Below the pieces are notes generated by a model that searched no databases, was not told where the DNA came from, and saw only the letters and a list, made by a program, of their open reading frames with translations. A DNA stretch of 64,000 nucleotides, taken from positions 8,651,001 to 8,715,000 of the forward strand of contig BSBM01000076.1 in NCBI GenBank assembly GCA_027924585.1. Reading direction: 5' to 3'. The translations under genes were made by a program, and so were the position numbers. This stretch comes from Larix kaempferi (lineage: Eukaryota > Streptophyta > Pinopsida > Pinales > Pinaceae). Positions 45,409-57,795 of the stretch are shown here, one piece after another; the first letter of the stretch is position 1, and every line of letters begins with the position of its first letter.

Positions 45409-48400
45409 TTAAACAGTATATGCTTGTTGAATGGCATTGATGTCCAATCCCTTTAACCGAACAACTGATTCCACGTGTCCCTTCAATGTATGTATTTCCC
45501 TCAACCTGCACAAGTACACCATTACCATCAACATGTTTTTCCATCCCCCATGCAATATGGTCAAGTGAAGCAGAACAGAGAAATTCTAGATGAATAACTT
45601 AAGTATACTTTCTTGCATGAAGCAAATGGAAGGGATCACTCGTGTGTAATCCTATAAAACAACTGTTCAGTCCAAAGGTTGTTTTAATTTTCTCCTATGA
45701 TTGAATAGGTTTGAGTTTTTGAGTTTTTGGTTAACTGATCATCAGACAATTGCAAATATTAAAATCAAGTTTTTCTTAAATGGAATTGAATGCAAGTAAT
45801 GTAGATTTGCTTAAATGGAATTGAATGCAAGTAATGTAGATTTGCTTAAATGGAATTGAATGCAAGTAATGTAGATTTGCTTAAATGATAAAAACTTTAG
45901 CAAAACCACAAAGAAAGCACTTTCGCTCAGCCCATGATATTCAGAGCCTTAAAATCTTTTCCGAATGCAGATATTCGTATGAATTTGCTTTTTCTCATGA
46001 AATAGGACGAGGGTGATTACATAGTCTCTGAAAGCATTATGCATTTTCATGATGTGTTACCTTGCGATTTCTGCACGTCTTCTGGCTTGCTCTGCAATCA
46101 TGGATGAACGTCCGGCAGAAGCATAGGCATCAGGGGCGATCAGTCCATGTAAAGTTCTCTGAGCAAGTGCCCATTTCGCTTCTCTGTCCTCTTTTCCATA
46201 ATCCTTCTTTGACGTGAAAGCCGTCTGCATGATTTCATTCTTACCAAAATTAGCCTTTACAAGAGAAGAATATATGTTCCAGAGAAACTTCTCCCACACA
46301 TAGCAGATCAGAAAACCCATGAAGAAGAGGGGAGAACACCTAAAAGTTAAAACTGACCTTCCTCTCAAAGAGCAACTCCCAAGCTTGTCCACTAAGAGTG
46401 TAGCGGACTGCAAACTTGATTATATCTAAAGGAACATAGAATACCACACTGTAAAGCCAGATCACTCCAGCCCATCCCCATCCGATGCCTTCTATGGAAG
46501 CAAATCCCCATTGTGCATATACTGCTATCAACGTTGCAACCTGAAATGAAGATATGAAAACATGAAATTGGCACAGATAAAGATAATACTAGTCTTGAAA
46601 GAGGGAAAAGTTAACGGCAGTTACTGAAGTAATATTTGATTCACTTGAAATAATATTGGATCTGAATCCCGAGTGTTTTAACATTTTTTTTAATTAAACA
46701 CTCGTATTGTATCAATGCAAAAGTTACCAAGCACAGGTTCTAAATTTTCAATTTTCAAATGGCAAGTTAACTTAGTCATAGTTATCAGACTCGGCTAGGC
46801 AAAAGAGCCAAGATTTTGACTCGGCTAGGAAAAAGCTTGGCAGAAAATCATAACAAAATGAGCAAATGGTGCCCTTTTCTGGGATATATAGTCTGATAGT
46901 TCAGTCAAACATTTTAACCATGAAATTGACTCAGCCTGAGCAGGAAAAACAGTTTGACTGCCTATCTGAGTCAAATTCACAATTCAGTGAGTCAAACTCT
47001 CGATTCCCGTTTCACGAATTACCTTGTCTTTTTCGATTATGTTATCTTTGCAATGGCATCACATTAGAAACAATATTATGCTGCAGAAAGAAGACATGAA
47101 TCCCTTAGACTTGTAGATGCTGGTAATTGAGTTATGCTTGCTTCATCAGTTCCCAAACTGCCATTAACTCCCATTCATGTTAAATAATGAACGAATATTT
47201 CATATATATGAAAATTGGACCAAGTTACATAGGAGCATACAGCAGCACCTACATAAAGTATGATTGGAAGAATAATCCTCTTAATCTAGATAGTTAGTTA
47301 TGTTCAAGCCTCGATTTAAAGCTTCTTTCTAAAGTGACAATCTGTGGGCTTTCTAAAGATTCGAATATTCTTATAATTTTGTAGAAATAACATTTACAGG
47401 CTCACAGCAGCCATATATCTCTACAAACTGGTATATTCGACTAATCTTTTAAGCAAACGAGGTAATGCTTAACTGGTCAAGAATAAGAATCAGATATGAA
47501 AAAAATAAATAAAAAAGGGTATAATTTTTCCAAATGATTGTATGTGCCTCAAATTGTTGAAAAGTTTAAAAAGCAACTTACCAACTGGGCTACCACAAAA
47601 GCGCACATTAGGAGAATCCCGGGTCTTTCCATAAATGACCAGCTTTGAGAACGTGTAACAAAAATAAGGGCTTGGCTAACTACGCTCACTTGCAAGTAAA
47701 TAGCAGCAGTGACCTCTTCAGAATTGCTACCGATTGATCTCACATGGAAATGTGTCTGTAACAAACGGAAATTGTTATCTCAGTTAGAAGTATATAAATA
47801 TATGTCAAATTCTCAAGAATAAAGGGCAGTTTAAAGATGGCTCCTCAGATTGTCTTGATAATGCAAGAAATTTTAATAATTTTTAAAATCAAATTGCAGA
47901 TGAGATAGGACAGAAATAACACCTCAAAGAATGTTGTGCTAGTTACAGTCCAGTAAAATAGGACAGTAATCAGGGCAAGGTAAGTGCCAATAACAACCCC
48001 TGTTGCAAATATTTCATTGAGCTTCCAACTATCAGGCCCAGGTGATGGTTTTACTCTATCTTGTGAGATGGTCATAATAGTACCTGTCAAAGATAAGTGC
48101 ACTAATTTGAGCCGCAAACGTATTGTCGATTTAAACACCCTAAGACAAGACATCTTCTTTGTGTGGATGAATTCAGATTGATATACAAGAGGGCCAATAA
48201 CATGTTTCTTAAGGAAAAACTATACAAACCATCATTAAGGATAGCTATGATCAAGACCATGAAGGGAGGAAAATCATATTCCCATATTAAAGCCAGTAGC
48301 ATGAAACCAAGCTGCAATAGAACATTGAATGAAAATCAGTGATTCATAAAGTTCCCGATTGCAGTCATCTTCAAAGATCTTCAAAGAAACATTTGAATGC

Positions 48401-51400
48401 ATCTTAACTTACCACAATACGAATGGTGATGGATACTGCATAAATCTGCAAGGACATCCCTTCAATTAGTTACTTCAATTTGTGCTTGGTTCAAATCTTG
48501 AATATCGAACATAGCACAGAATATGAAAGAGTGTACAAACAAAAAAAGGTTTCTCAACTGTATAATTCTTCATCCTCTGGAATATGGCACGGCTTGTAAG
48601 CACAGCACTAACGATGACACTCAGGCCAGGCTCTGTTAAAACAATGTCAGCTGCACTCCTGGCAGCATCAGTAGCATCTGCCACTGCAATTCCAATATCT
48701 GCCTTCTTCAAGGCTGGAGCATCATTAACTCCATCGCCTGTCATCCCACAAATATGTTTTTTCTCTTGAAGCTTTCTGACAATCTCATATTTGTGTTCTG
48801 TTACAAAAAGCAGATTGTCTGATTAGAAATGTTCACCTTAATGGACCATAATTTCAACTTTCTCCAGATGACCAGAATGAATTTGCACAACTCTTACTGG
48901 TAGTAGCAGTAGGTAAAGGTTTTTGTATTCTCGGTGGCTACATACAATTATTTAATCTAAAACATTGAAGTAAAGAAAATTTGTCTACCTGGGAAGACAC
49001 CAGCAAATCCATCAGCTTTCTCGATGAGCTCATCAACAGGCAGGGCTTCTGTAACTTCATCTTTGTCATGGCCAAGCAATGATGATGAGGGATACATATT
49101 TGTTCCCATTCCAAGGCGCCTGCCAGTTTCTTTAGCAATTGCTAATTGGTCACCTGCATTGCAATCAGTGTTTACTTCTAATTATAACACAGATCCGATG
49201 AATGGTGTACTTGGGAAGCACTTAGTTATAAATCTTTGCCAGTTCATTCACTGTGGCTCACCCATACAATTATCGGATCATATAGGCTTCTCTAGATAGA
49301 CCATCATACTTGATAGGACGATTACTGGATTGTTTATCAGCTGCTTGAGAAATAGAGTGTAACAAGACTCTGATAAACAATTTCAAGGAGCAAAATGAAT
49401 TCTCTTTCAGAATTTCGGGCATACCTGTAATCATCTTCACACAAACTCCAAGCTTAAGAGCTCGCCGAATTGTTTCAGCGCTGTCATGTCGAGGAGGATC
49501 GAACAATGGCAACAACCCACAAAACATCCAAGGACCTCCAGAGCTTTCTTTAGATTTCTCAGGCACTTCCTGCATGACAATAGATCAGTTTTCCTCTTAA
49601 TATATGGGTATATAAACTTCTATAGAGGTGATTTCTTGATTGTATACCTGTATTGCAACAGCTAATGAACGCAATCCACGCTCTGCAAACTTGTCAATGA
49701 TTGCGTGCACTCGACCAGCAATCTCGGTTTTCTCCTGACTCATATCAAGAATCTGCCCAAACAAAATTGTTGCATATGGAGTTACTAGATATATTCTAAT
49801 AGATTTTGCAGGAACAGTATCGAAGATAATTTGTGATACCTGCTCTGGAGCTCCTTTGCTGGCACGATACCAATTTCCATCAGCATCAATATAGGTAATG
49901 GCTGTCCGCTTATCAACAGGATTGAAAGGAAAAAAATGAACTTCTGTAATATTCGCTCGTGCCTGCAAAAATTAGCTTTATTTTACTTCTCTTGAGAAGC
50001 ACTAGCTTGTTGAAATATCTGTTGAGGTGAAATTTTATTGAAATAGAAAAGAGAGTAGCCCATTCGACCTCTCTAGGATCACTGAGCATGTTTGTAATTG
50101 CAGCATCAATAGCATCTTGATTCTCTAGTCTGGAAGCTCTTGCTGCAAGCAGGACTACTGTATCTTTGTCCATATCCTTGTGGAATACCTAAATAACCAA
50201 CAATATCACATGATATATTTTCTCTTATACAAATTAACCGACACTAGTTATTTATTTGAAAACAATCATAATGGAAGATTGAGTATTCTGCACCTCAACA
50301 AGATTCTTGTCTACAGTGAGACGATTTAGAGTAAGAGTGCCCGTTTTATCACTGCAAAGAACATCCATTCCAGCCATTTCTTCAATTGCAGTCATTCGCT
50401 TTGTAATTGCACCCTGTTCATTTTTTGTTTTCAGCTTGTCAGAATTGTTTTAGTTTCGCCCTTTGCTTGGATTCACACACAACAAGGAAAACTACGCAAT
50501 TTCAACCCCTATATGGCGGTATAAGACTAGGTCCCTAGTCGATAGTTACAGCCTTCCTTGCTTTGATTCTATATTGTGCTTGCAATTGTAATGACTAGGC
50601 AGAATAAAATTGTGACCAACGGTACTAACTGCCACTCAATAACCACTAGATCCAGACGCATTCACTGCCTGTTTTAATATATAGTATAATTCAGGCCTCT
50701 TAAGAATATCTTTGCTGAATTGTATATTTCAATATAAAAACTTTGTTGCTATTTGATACCTGCTGAGAGAGACGATGAGAGCCAATTGCCAAAGTGACAG
50801 AAAGAACAGTCGGCATAGCGATAGGAATACCACCGATTAGCAAAACCAGGAGATTATTGATTCCCTTCCTGTAAGCACGGTGTTGAATAGGATACATGAC
50901 AATAATCTCCAAAATCATGCCAATAGCTATGGAACAAATACAGAAGTTTCCAATAGCTGTAAGAACCTGCAAAGAGAAAGAATAAAAAGATGAAATTTTA
51001 CCAAGATTTGCAAATTTATTTTTAAGGAAGGGCTTGAACACTTTTGAACTAAAATGCTTGATCTTGTCAAGCTACTCTTGGAGAGACACCTTTCATCGCA
51101 TCTCATTCTCAAATACTTGAAAACTTTCGAATCATATCGTCTATCGCGAGATTTAGAATTTAATGTATGAGATTTCATTAAATTAAGCACATCCACATTA
51201 CTGAGAAATTGCCAATTCGACACTTCGATTTTTAGGAAGATAATCCCTTTACCTTCTGGAAATGCCCAATAACTTCCGTCGAATCAACAAGATGGGCAGC
51301 TTTACCAAAGAATGTATGAACACCAGTAGCAATGACAACAGCCTCAATTTCTCCTTGCTTACATGTTGAACCGGAAAAGACTTCGTCTCCAGGCTTCTTT

Positions 51401-54400
51401 GTGACAGGAAGAGATTCACCGGTCAAGGCTGACTGTAAGAAAAATACAAGAAATACAACTTCAGGAAAGCGCTAACGGATCAGATTCTTTCTAAGAGAAC
51501 AAAAAAGCAGCATTACGAAAGGAAAAAAACAAAAACAAAAACCCGACTCTATCAAAGCAGGGGCATGTATCCCTACATGGATATATTTCTCACTCAGAAA
51601 TGATGAACTAGTGCTTTAATCGACATGACAGACAATGCTTGTTTCACCACGACAAGTGGTACACGTTCTCATACCTGATCAATCTTTAAAGGATCGCCTT
51701 CAAGCAAACGAGCATCTGCAGGAACAATATCTCCGAGTTTAATGCTAATAACATCCCCTGGAACCAGCATTGCTGCATCCTGTTCTTGCCATTGCCCATC
51801 TCTGAGAACCTAAACAAAAACAAAATTGCACTTTTTAGGGTTGCCGTGATAATATGTAAGCTACATTTTCTAGCTTGCAATGTTCCTTGCTTTGGCTAAC
51901 TTTGTTTGTTAAAGAGGAGAATCCGGACCTTCGTTTTAGGAGCTAAACGCGCCATGAGAGCAGCTGCAGAGTTACCAGCATTGTTCTCCTCTACGAAGCT
52001 GATCGTTGAGTTTATAAACAACAGACAAATGATCCCAAGAAAGTCTTGCCAGTCGGGAGGTTCACCCTAGAATTAATTGATTCATCCAAAGTGAGTAACA
52101 AGACTAACAACTGAACCGACCAGAATGTAAGGAAGGTTAGCACAAACTGGTCTAATCTTACCCCTCCATTAGCAAGAGCAATAGCCATGATTGCTGCAGC
52201 TTCCATAACCCATGACAGCGGGTTCCACATAAAACTTAGAAACTTCAAGAATTTGTTCTCCTGAGATTGACCAGTATAACATCAAACTTCATTAGTTTCT
52301 TAGAAAAAACAGGAAATTTCAAATTTTTAACTGAATAATAGCTCTCATTGACACTAACAGACAGATAGGCAGCAAATAGCTCTGTCATATCATTTTTCAA
52401 AATCGAATATATATGCTGGGTAGAATACTCATATTTTGACATTTGGATTAATTCCCCTTCAATTTCATTTCTTGAAAGCGAAAGCAGAGATTTAAAATTT
52501 TTAATCCAAGCATAGAACTATGTTGTCAAAAGGTTCAAAATCCTCTTTGGCGGCCGACAGCCTTGTGATAGATTTGAATCTAGCTTAGTCTAATTTCCTT
52601 CCAAGCCTGAAGCAGATTATGCAGCCTGCCCTGGATGCGCAGCTGACAGTGCCGGGCATTTCCATTCTATTGTGCATCCAGCGCAAGCGGGATAATTTCT
52701 TTCTCCATAGTAGCAACAATGGTTTAAAAAGCTGGAATTTGTCAACACCCGCCCTGCAAACTTGTATTCCCTTCACTGTCTTTCACTTGCACCTATTTAG
52801 CTGATTTTCTTTCAATTACTTGACATATATTATGCTATGATAGATAAACAATGATCAAGCAGACAAGGGCGCTCTGCTACATTCATGGAGTAAAGGTGGT
52901 CTACGAATTAGGCAAGGAGGCAGGGGATTTGGGATAAAAGAGGGGAATATTCTTAAAGTTTCTGAGAAGCTACGGAACAATAGGAACAGATTTTTTAGGC
53001 CTTAAGAGCTTAGGTTAAGAGTTTATGAGTTTTCTTGAAAAGATATTGAGGAACAAAGAGAATAACAATTTATCTTCATATTTTTAATGTCGGATATTCT
53101 GTTATGGATTTTGACTAGAAAGGTAGTAATTTGGTTGATCTTATTTTCCTCAAATAGACAGTGTATGTTGTTGATTTTTAAGCTGTTTTCATACTAGTGT
53201 GGATATCCTCGTAGGCTACACATTCCATGACAAAGTGCTATTCTGTTTTTATCATATCTTTATTGCAGAATAAGCAAGTTCTCTCTTCCCAAACTTCTTT
53301 GGGTATCCTCCATACTGGTCTCACATTTAACTGGATGTGAACCATCCTCAGCTATGCCACCAATAACCTTACTTTTCCCTTTAATAATTGCCTCTAAATA
53401 TGTTTTCTCTCCATGCTCACAATTTGAATATATAAATTAACCTCTTGATATAGTATGCTTTTTTAATCTCACCATGATTCATACATATGAAAGTCCTGAT
53501 TTTTTCAATCACAAATTTTATATGAAAATGACCCATATAGAATTTGTGATTGAAAAAGTCCTGATTTTTTCAATCACAAATTTTATATGAAAATGGCCCG
53601 TATAGAATTTGTGATTGAAAAAATCAGGACGGTCAAAAATGTAAATTTACAAAATCAGGAATCCAATCTAATTTAATAGGCTTGCACATTACTATGTATT
53701 TTCCCGTTTATTTTCTAGCAAGGGATCCGATTTTAGCAACGCCCATTCCCCTAATTTTACTGAACCAGCCACTGCCTAGATAAAACAAAGAACCCTCTCC
53801 AGAGGACGTTAGATTAGAAAAGATCCTTCAAAAGAGCAATCGTCATATTGGATTCAATGTTTTCTGGTGCTATAACATGAATACCCAGGGTCTTCCATTG
53901 TGACTCGTTAGAACAAATTTGGGATAAAAAAGTATAGGAACATGCAACATGCGTTGTAGAAGCATGATTTTCAATCAAACCTGCCGAATCGTCGGAATAA
54001 TTGAAATCGCAATTTGGAGTACTTCAAATTAACTCAAATTGTAAAATTGTGGCAATTTGACCAGTTTTTATCAAAAAAAATTAGCTGCATTCTACACAGT
54101 TAAGAGTAAGTCCTTTATGTATTTTCCCACTTCATATATTTTTTTTATGAATTCCCGCACTCGCGATTCGCGAGAGCAGCCATTCTTGAGTGCTATTTCA
54201 CTTCTGTGTCGATGGCCGGTCCCACCGGAGTGGGCAATGCCCACGTCCCATGTTGGAGCACGTGGTTTTATCCACATATTTCGAGTATTCCAATTTCTAT
54301 CCAACTTGGTAACCGTTCAGGAACTTAAAACCGAAGCTTTTTACACGTGGATATGTTTGGTTCAGCTGAAGAGCTGTAGGCTCTGAGTGATAAGTCTTCA

Positions 54401-55059
54401 GCACCCAGGTCAGGAGTTTTATCTTAAGCAAGGTACCGAAGTCATTAGGACTTAATTCCAGTAATATTGCAAAAGGGAATGAAACTGAAACCTTACATCT
54501 ATAGGCCTCTTTCGTTACCAGAAAGGAAGTAATTACGTCAAAACTGTGGATGCTAAGAGACGTCACACTATTTTTTAGTTATTTAGACACTTCTGTTTTA
54601 CTGACTTTGGATTCAGTGGAGACATTTTCCGGCAACTAAAGACTATACTATACTATTCAGCATTTGAGAAAGCGAACGTTGACAATTGTCTGGCGAGGAA
54701 AACTCATAGAAATGGTAACTTCCAGTTCGACATTGAGAATGGATGGTACACTTACGGGTTTCTCCTCTAACTTGTTGAGACCAAAAATTTGCGCACGAAG
54801 CTCCCCTTCCTGAGATGTGAGTCCTGATCTTGTACATCGTAGCTGTTCAAACACCTCGTCCAAAGGCACACGTTCCTGCAATGCACCCCAACAAATTCTC
54901 TTCAGAGCCGCGAAATTTTACAGCATTTACAGCACAACTAATCATGAATTAACATGAATCAACAAAGGAATTTACTGCGAAAAGTGATCCTCTTACCAGA
55001 TCAACCATATCTTTATTGAAATCCTCTGCAATTAGAGGCTTATTCTCTTCGGACTCCAT
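45409..55059 (-). CDS. Plasma-membrane H+-ATPase (P3A-type proton pump)
   Basis: Pumps protons out of the cell with ATP, energising nutrient uptake, growth and stomatal movement. Coding exons (minus): 55059-54997, 54875-54756, 52260-52162, 52066-51929, 51809-51675, 51432-51253, 50966-50760, 50413-50294, 50188-50069, 49962-49840, 49752-49648, 49569-49425, 49153-48989, 48797-48559, 48445-48413, 48311-48230, 48083-47923, 47755-47582, 46540-46358, 46224-46061, 45505-45409. All 20 introns are GT-AG and the frame stays open for 950 residues, close to the 948 of Arabidopsis AHA2. Motifs: TGES (189-192), CSDKTGTLT with the phosphorylated Asp at about 336, TGDGVND, and AILNDG with the proton-binding Asp at about 691. 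The C-terminal autoinhibitory region ([27 protein letters not shown]) ends QQAYTV, the 14-3-3 site with a penultimate Thr. The start was chosen as the first ATG, giving MESEENKP. The paralogue class cannot be assigned by eye. Confidence 0.95.
45774..45887. repeat. Three-copy 35-bp tandem repeat in the last intron
   Basis: Three near-identical units starting CTTAAATGGAATTGAATGC lie in the intron between the last two coding exons of the H+-ATPase gene. They are non-coding and clear of the splice sites. Confidence 0.85.
53170..53440 (-). pseudogene. Terminal zinc region of a non-L1 LINE in H+-ATPase intron 2
   Basis: The minus strand encodes KVRLLVA (stop) [32 protein letters not shown] (stop) [11 protein letters not shown]. 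The pattern CxxC...TExHFxxxCxxY after a basic LRxxxHxL segment is the C-terminal zinc motif seen after the RT in CR1/L2/Jockey-like LINEs. It is unlike the zf-RVT/RNase H tails of the other LINEs here. Two stops are present, each one C-to-T from CAG. No RT was seen nearby. The orientation matches the host gene. Confidence 0.45.
53493..53630. repeat. Tandem foldback repeat in H+-ATPase intron 2
   Basis: A unit of about 66 bp, itself an inverted repeat (arms GTCCTGATTTTTTCAATCAC and its complement around a short TATATGAAAATGRCCCRTAT centre), occurs twice in tandem. The outer ends GTCCTGATTTTTTC and GAAAAAATCAGGAC are exact reverse complements. The whole could fold as one long hairpin or two short ones. 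It looks like a MITE-like insertion that duplicated, but no target duplication is visible. Confidence 0.75.
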
Positions 55060-55925
55060 GATTCACAAGCGAGGAGCGTCCAACACTGCTAGCTTAGATG
55101 CCTGATTGATCTCTGCGTTTATCCACCACCTGATTCAGATCGGAGTATTGCACTGCAGTTAAATTACATTTGAAATTACTTAAAATTTTCAAATCTGTGT
55201 TAGTGTGTCTCAACAAAAAGTACCTTGTATTTTCTACTCTTGCCTTTATTGTTGAAAGGTTATTTTCTATAGACTTGGTAATAAAAACTGTAAATTTACA
55301 TTTTTGAAATTTAGAACTTTGATCTGCTTCAGAAAGTTAATATTAGTAATTTCCCACATTGAAGACGACCTATGGCATCGGCTAACTAAGTATGAGGTAG
55401 CTTCCATCCCCTAAAAATAGATTCAAGATATTACAGTAAATAGATATTCATAGCTTATTCTTGGTTATAGAACCGATCACTAAAAATTTTAAATATCTAA
55501 ATTATTTAACTTAAATATAATTTAAACTTGAAAATACTTCAACTCGACCCCAATCTTTACGGAAATTCTCTTGCTAAATGCAAATCTTTATAACTTAAAA
55601 GAACTTGAAAAAATAGCACAACATGAAGCTAAATAAGTTGTAGATCAGATCCTTGTCAAATTTCCGAAATGCAAAATGCATTGCTTCATAGGTTCAAGAT
55701 TTTAAAATATTTATCTTAAATCTTCAGCAAAACTTGCGTACATTGCAAGAGAAAGCGCAAAATTTACCTCTGGAGCTGCCGATTAAGTTTTAGAAGCTTT
55801 GCTTTCGTTACTTCCTGCAGAACAAGCAACGAACGCCACTGCTTCAGATTGACGTTCGTGCTACAGACTGTAGCAAATGTAGCACACTTAGCAGCAGAGG
55901 AAGAGAAGCATTTAAATCACCGGAT
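54997..55925 (-). other. Probable 5' leader with a leader intron
   Basis: A GAG|GTAAAT donor at 55768/55767 and an acceptor TCAG|GTGG at 55130/55129 suggest a 638-bp intron in the 5' leader, leaving a non-coding first exon (about 55925-55768) joined to the leader just upstream of the ATG at 55059. Leader introns are common in plant H+-ATPase genes. The acceptor has a weak pyrimidine tract, so this is an inference. Confidence 0.4.
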
Positions 55926-55950
55926 CTCACACTCTCCGGATTCGTGATCC

Positions 55951-55965
55951 ACATTTTAAATATGA
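55951..55965 (-). promoter_or_regulatory. Candidate TATA box of the H+-ATPase gene
   Basis: The minus strand reads CATATTTAAAATGT here, a TATA-like box about 30 bp upstream of the inferred transcription start near 55925. Without transcript data it is a guess from position. Confidence 0.3.
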
Positions 55966-56400
55966 ATAAGCATGAGCAAATCCGCTGATTATGTCTCCAA
56001 CTGTTTCGCAGGCTTAAAATAATTTAAAATTTGATAATCAAATCGCTAAAATCTGGTGCCCATGTTGACTGTTCGCTTGGGAAAGTTCACCAGGCAGTCA
56101 TGGCAGCAACGAAGGCCACATAAACGTGGAGGGCGGCTTTTTGTGACGCACCTCCAATTTGTCCAAATCGTCATATCTACCATTCAAACACCCCAATTTC
56201 GTCATATCTGCCAATTATTTTCTGTCAACGGACATTCAAACCTACCGTTCTAGGCTCTTCCCAACTTAATGGTTTCTTAGTTTATGAGATAATTTGACAT
56301 GTGATCCGGTTCAACTTAGTTTAATAGTTGGACACGTATTGTGCCACTGATCGCGTCAGTTTTTAAATCAGATTTCCCTCAAATAAATTAACATGTCATT

Positions 56401-56530
56401 TGGTTTCACTTAAATAAAATAACATCTCACGTATTATTACAATGTTTATTCACCTTAGGCACATGTGGTTTCACTTAAATAAAATAACATCTCACGTATT
56501 ATTACAATGTTTATTCACCTCAGGCACATG
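56401..56530. repeat. Two-copy tandem repeat, 65 bp
   Basis: Units at 56401-56465 and 56466-56530 begin TGGTTTCACTTAAATAAAA and differ at one position (TTAGG against TCAGG). Confidence 0.9.
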
Positions 56531-57370
56531 AGGCCACTGGATGAATTTGCACGGATTCAGGGTTCGGACATGATCTTCAATCGCAAAGTTCCGCCAGATG
56601 ATGGTAAATATCGTCCAACTTAACGTGAAGGTACAAATTTATGTTTTGATACTTGTTAATGTGCTGAGTGTATAGTTTAAGGTACAACTTAATGTTTTTG
56701 CTTAGGGTGTTAAGTTGGTATAACATTTCATGGATTTTTGATATATCACATTTGATAAGAATTTACAATCAAATTTACAATCATTTATTGTTATTAAATG
56801 AAACTTTGATTTAAATTTGATAAGAATTTACAACCATTTATTCTACATTTGATAAGAATTTACAACCATTTATTGTTTCTGAATGAAACTTTGATCCACA
56901 ATGTTTATAGGAATTTCAACATATTGTGGTTGATTATGTTTTGGACCAGTGATTATTATCATCTTGGTAAGTCATTTTTCACCAACAACCAGCTCCTTTT
57001 TGGAGAAAGTTATTAATTCAAAAATATTTTATAAAAAAATAAAATTATACAATTTCAAATTATTTTGAACTATACTTATTAAATTTATTCCATAACTAAA
57101 TAAAATAGCTATCATTATATATACTTAACAAATAATGAGTATCCATTAATTAAAATCCATTAAGTTGTAATCATATAAAAAAAATATTTTTAAATGGTTG
57201 GAATTATCCCTATCTAAATAAAATGACTATCACTCAAACTAATGTGACAATGAATGCGTATTAATCAAAGTCCATTATTAATGTCACAATGAACGCAGAT
57301 TAATTAAAGTCCATTATTTTGAGTTCATTGTATACATAAATGTTTTTGAATAATTGGAACATTTAAGTAC

Positions 57371-57541
57371 AAAAAGTTTGTTATGAGAAAACAACTTGTT
57401 TGTAATGTTAAGAAGGGGACAAATCCATATGTATGATAACAAAATAAAGCATAATTATTTCTTTAAAAAGTTTGTTACCAGAAAACAACTTGTTTGTAAT
57501 ATTTAAAAAGAGGTAATGTATGATAACAAAATAAAGTATAA
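57371..57541. repeat. Two-copy direct repeat, about 80-95 bp
   Basis: Related copies at about 57371-57454 and 57466-57541 each contain AAAAGTTTGTTA, GAAAACAACTTGTTTGTAAT and ATGTATGATAACAAAATAAA, with indels between them. Confidence 0.8.
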
Positions 57542-57568
57542 TAATTATTATATTAAGAGGGAAATGGA

Positions 57569-57784
57569 ATTGGCCATTTGCTTGATATGAAGTCACATGT
57601 TGTAAACAAAGGTCACGAGTTCAAATCACACTCGGGTTTACCTGTGTCCCATGCTTGCGGGCGGTTGTGGGGCACTTAGGGGTATAGTGGTAGTGGGATT
57701 GGATCCCTGGACCCTGTGTCACGCGAGTACCAGCTCAGTCTCCAGTTGCCGATTCCCCTAGTTACAAAAAAAAAGAAAAAAAAA
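57569..57784 (+). mobile_element. tRNA-derived SINE with A-tail and target duplication
   Basis: A 216-bp retroposon. An A-box-like TGGCCATTTGCTTG (57571-57584) and a B-box-like GAGTTCAAATC (about 57617-57627) form a pol III promoter derived from a tRNA. A GC-richer body follows, then an A-rich tail (about 57765-57784). It is flanked by an exact 11-bp duplication AGGGAAATGGA (57558-57568 and 57785-57795). It has no coding capacity and depends on LINE machinery. A-run length and perfect duplication suggest it is younger than most elements here. Confidence 0.85.
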
Positions 57785-57795
57785 AGGGAAATGGA

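Larger units (their letters stand above)
55966..57557. other. Upstream flank with short direct repeats
   Basis: No gene was recognised. Besides the repeats listed separately, a segment TTTGATAAGAATTTACAA recurs three times at about 56753-56870. AT content rises after 56.7 kb. The first few hundred bases may hold regulatory sites of the H+-ATPase gene. Confidence 0.45.

Noticed and set aside
46740-47030. Repeated GACTCGGCTAGG and TGAGTCAAA motifs in an H+-ATPase intron, considered as a regulatory array
   Set aside because: Only two to four loose copies with no regular spacing; not enough to claim a site or element.
46057-50173. Separate small genes suggested by individual open frames across the H+-ATPase region
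   Set aside because: Each is an exon with read-through into introns; splice sites join them into one 950-residue protein.
52540-52810. GC-richer stretch in intron 2 considered as an alternative exon
   Set aside because: It does not match any part of the H+-ATPase, and the exons on either side join in frame without it.
57569-57650. Possible tRNA gene at the SINE head
   Set aside because: The promoter boxes are present but the cloverleaf is not, and the A-tail with target duplication shows a SINE.
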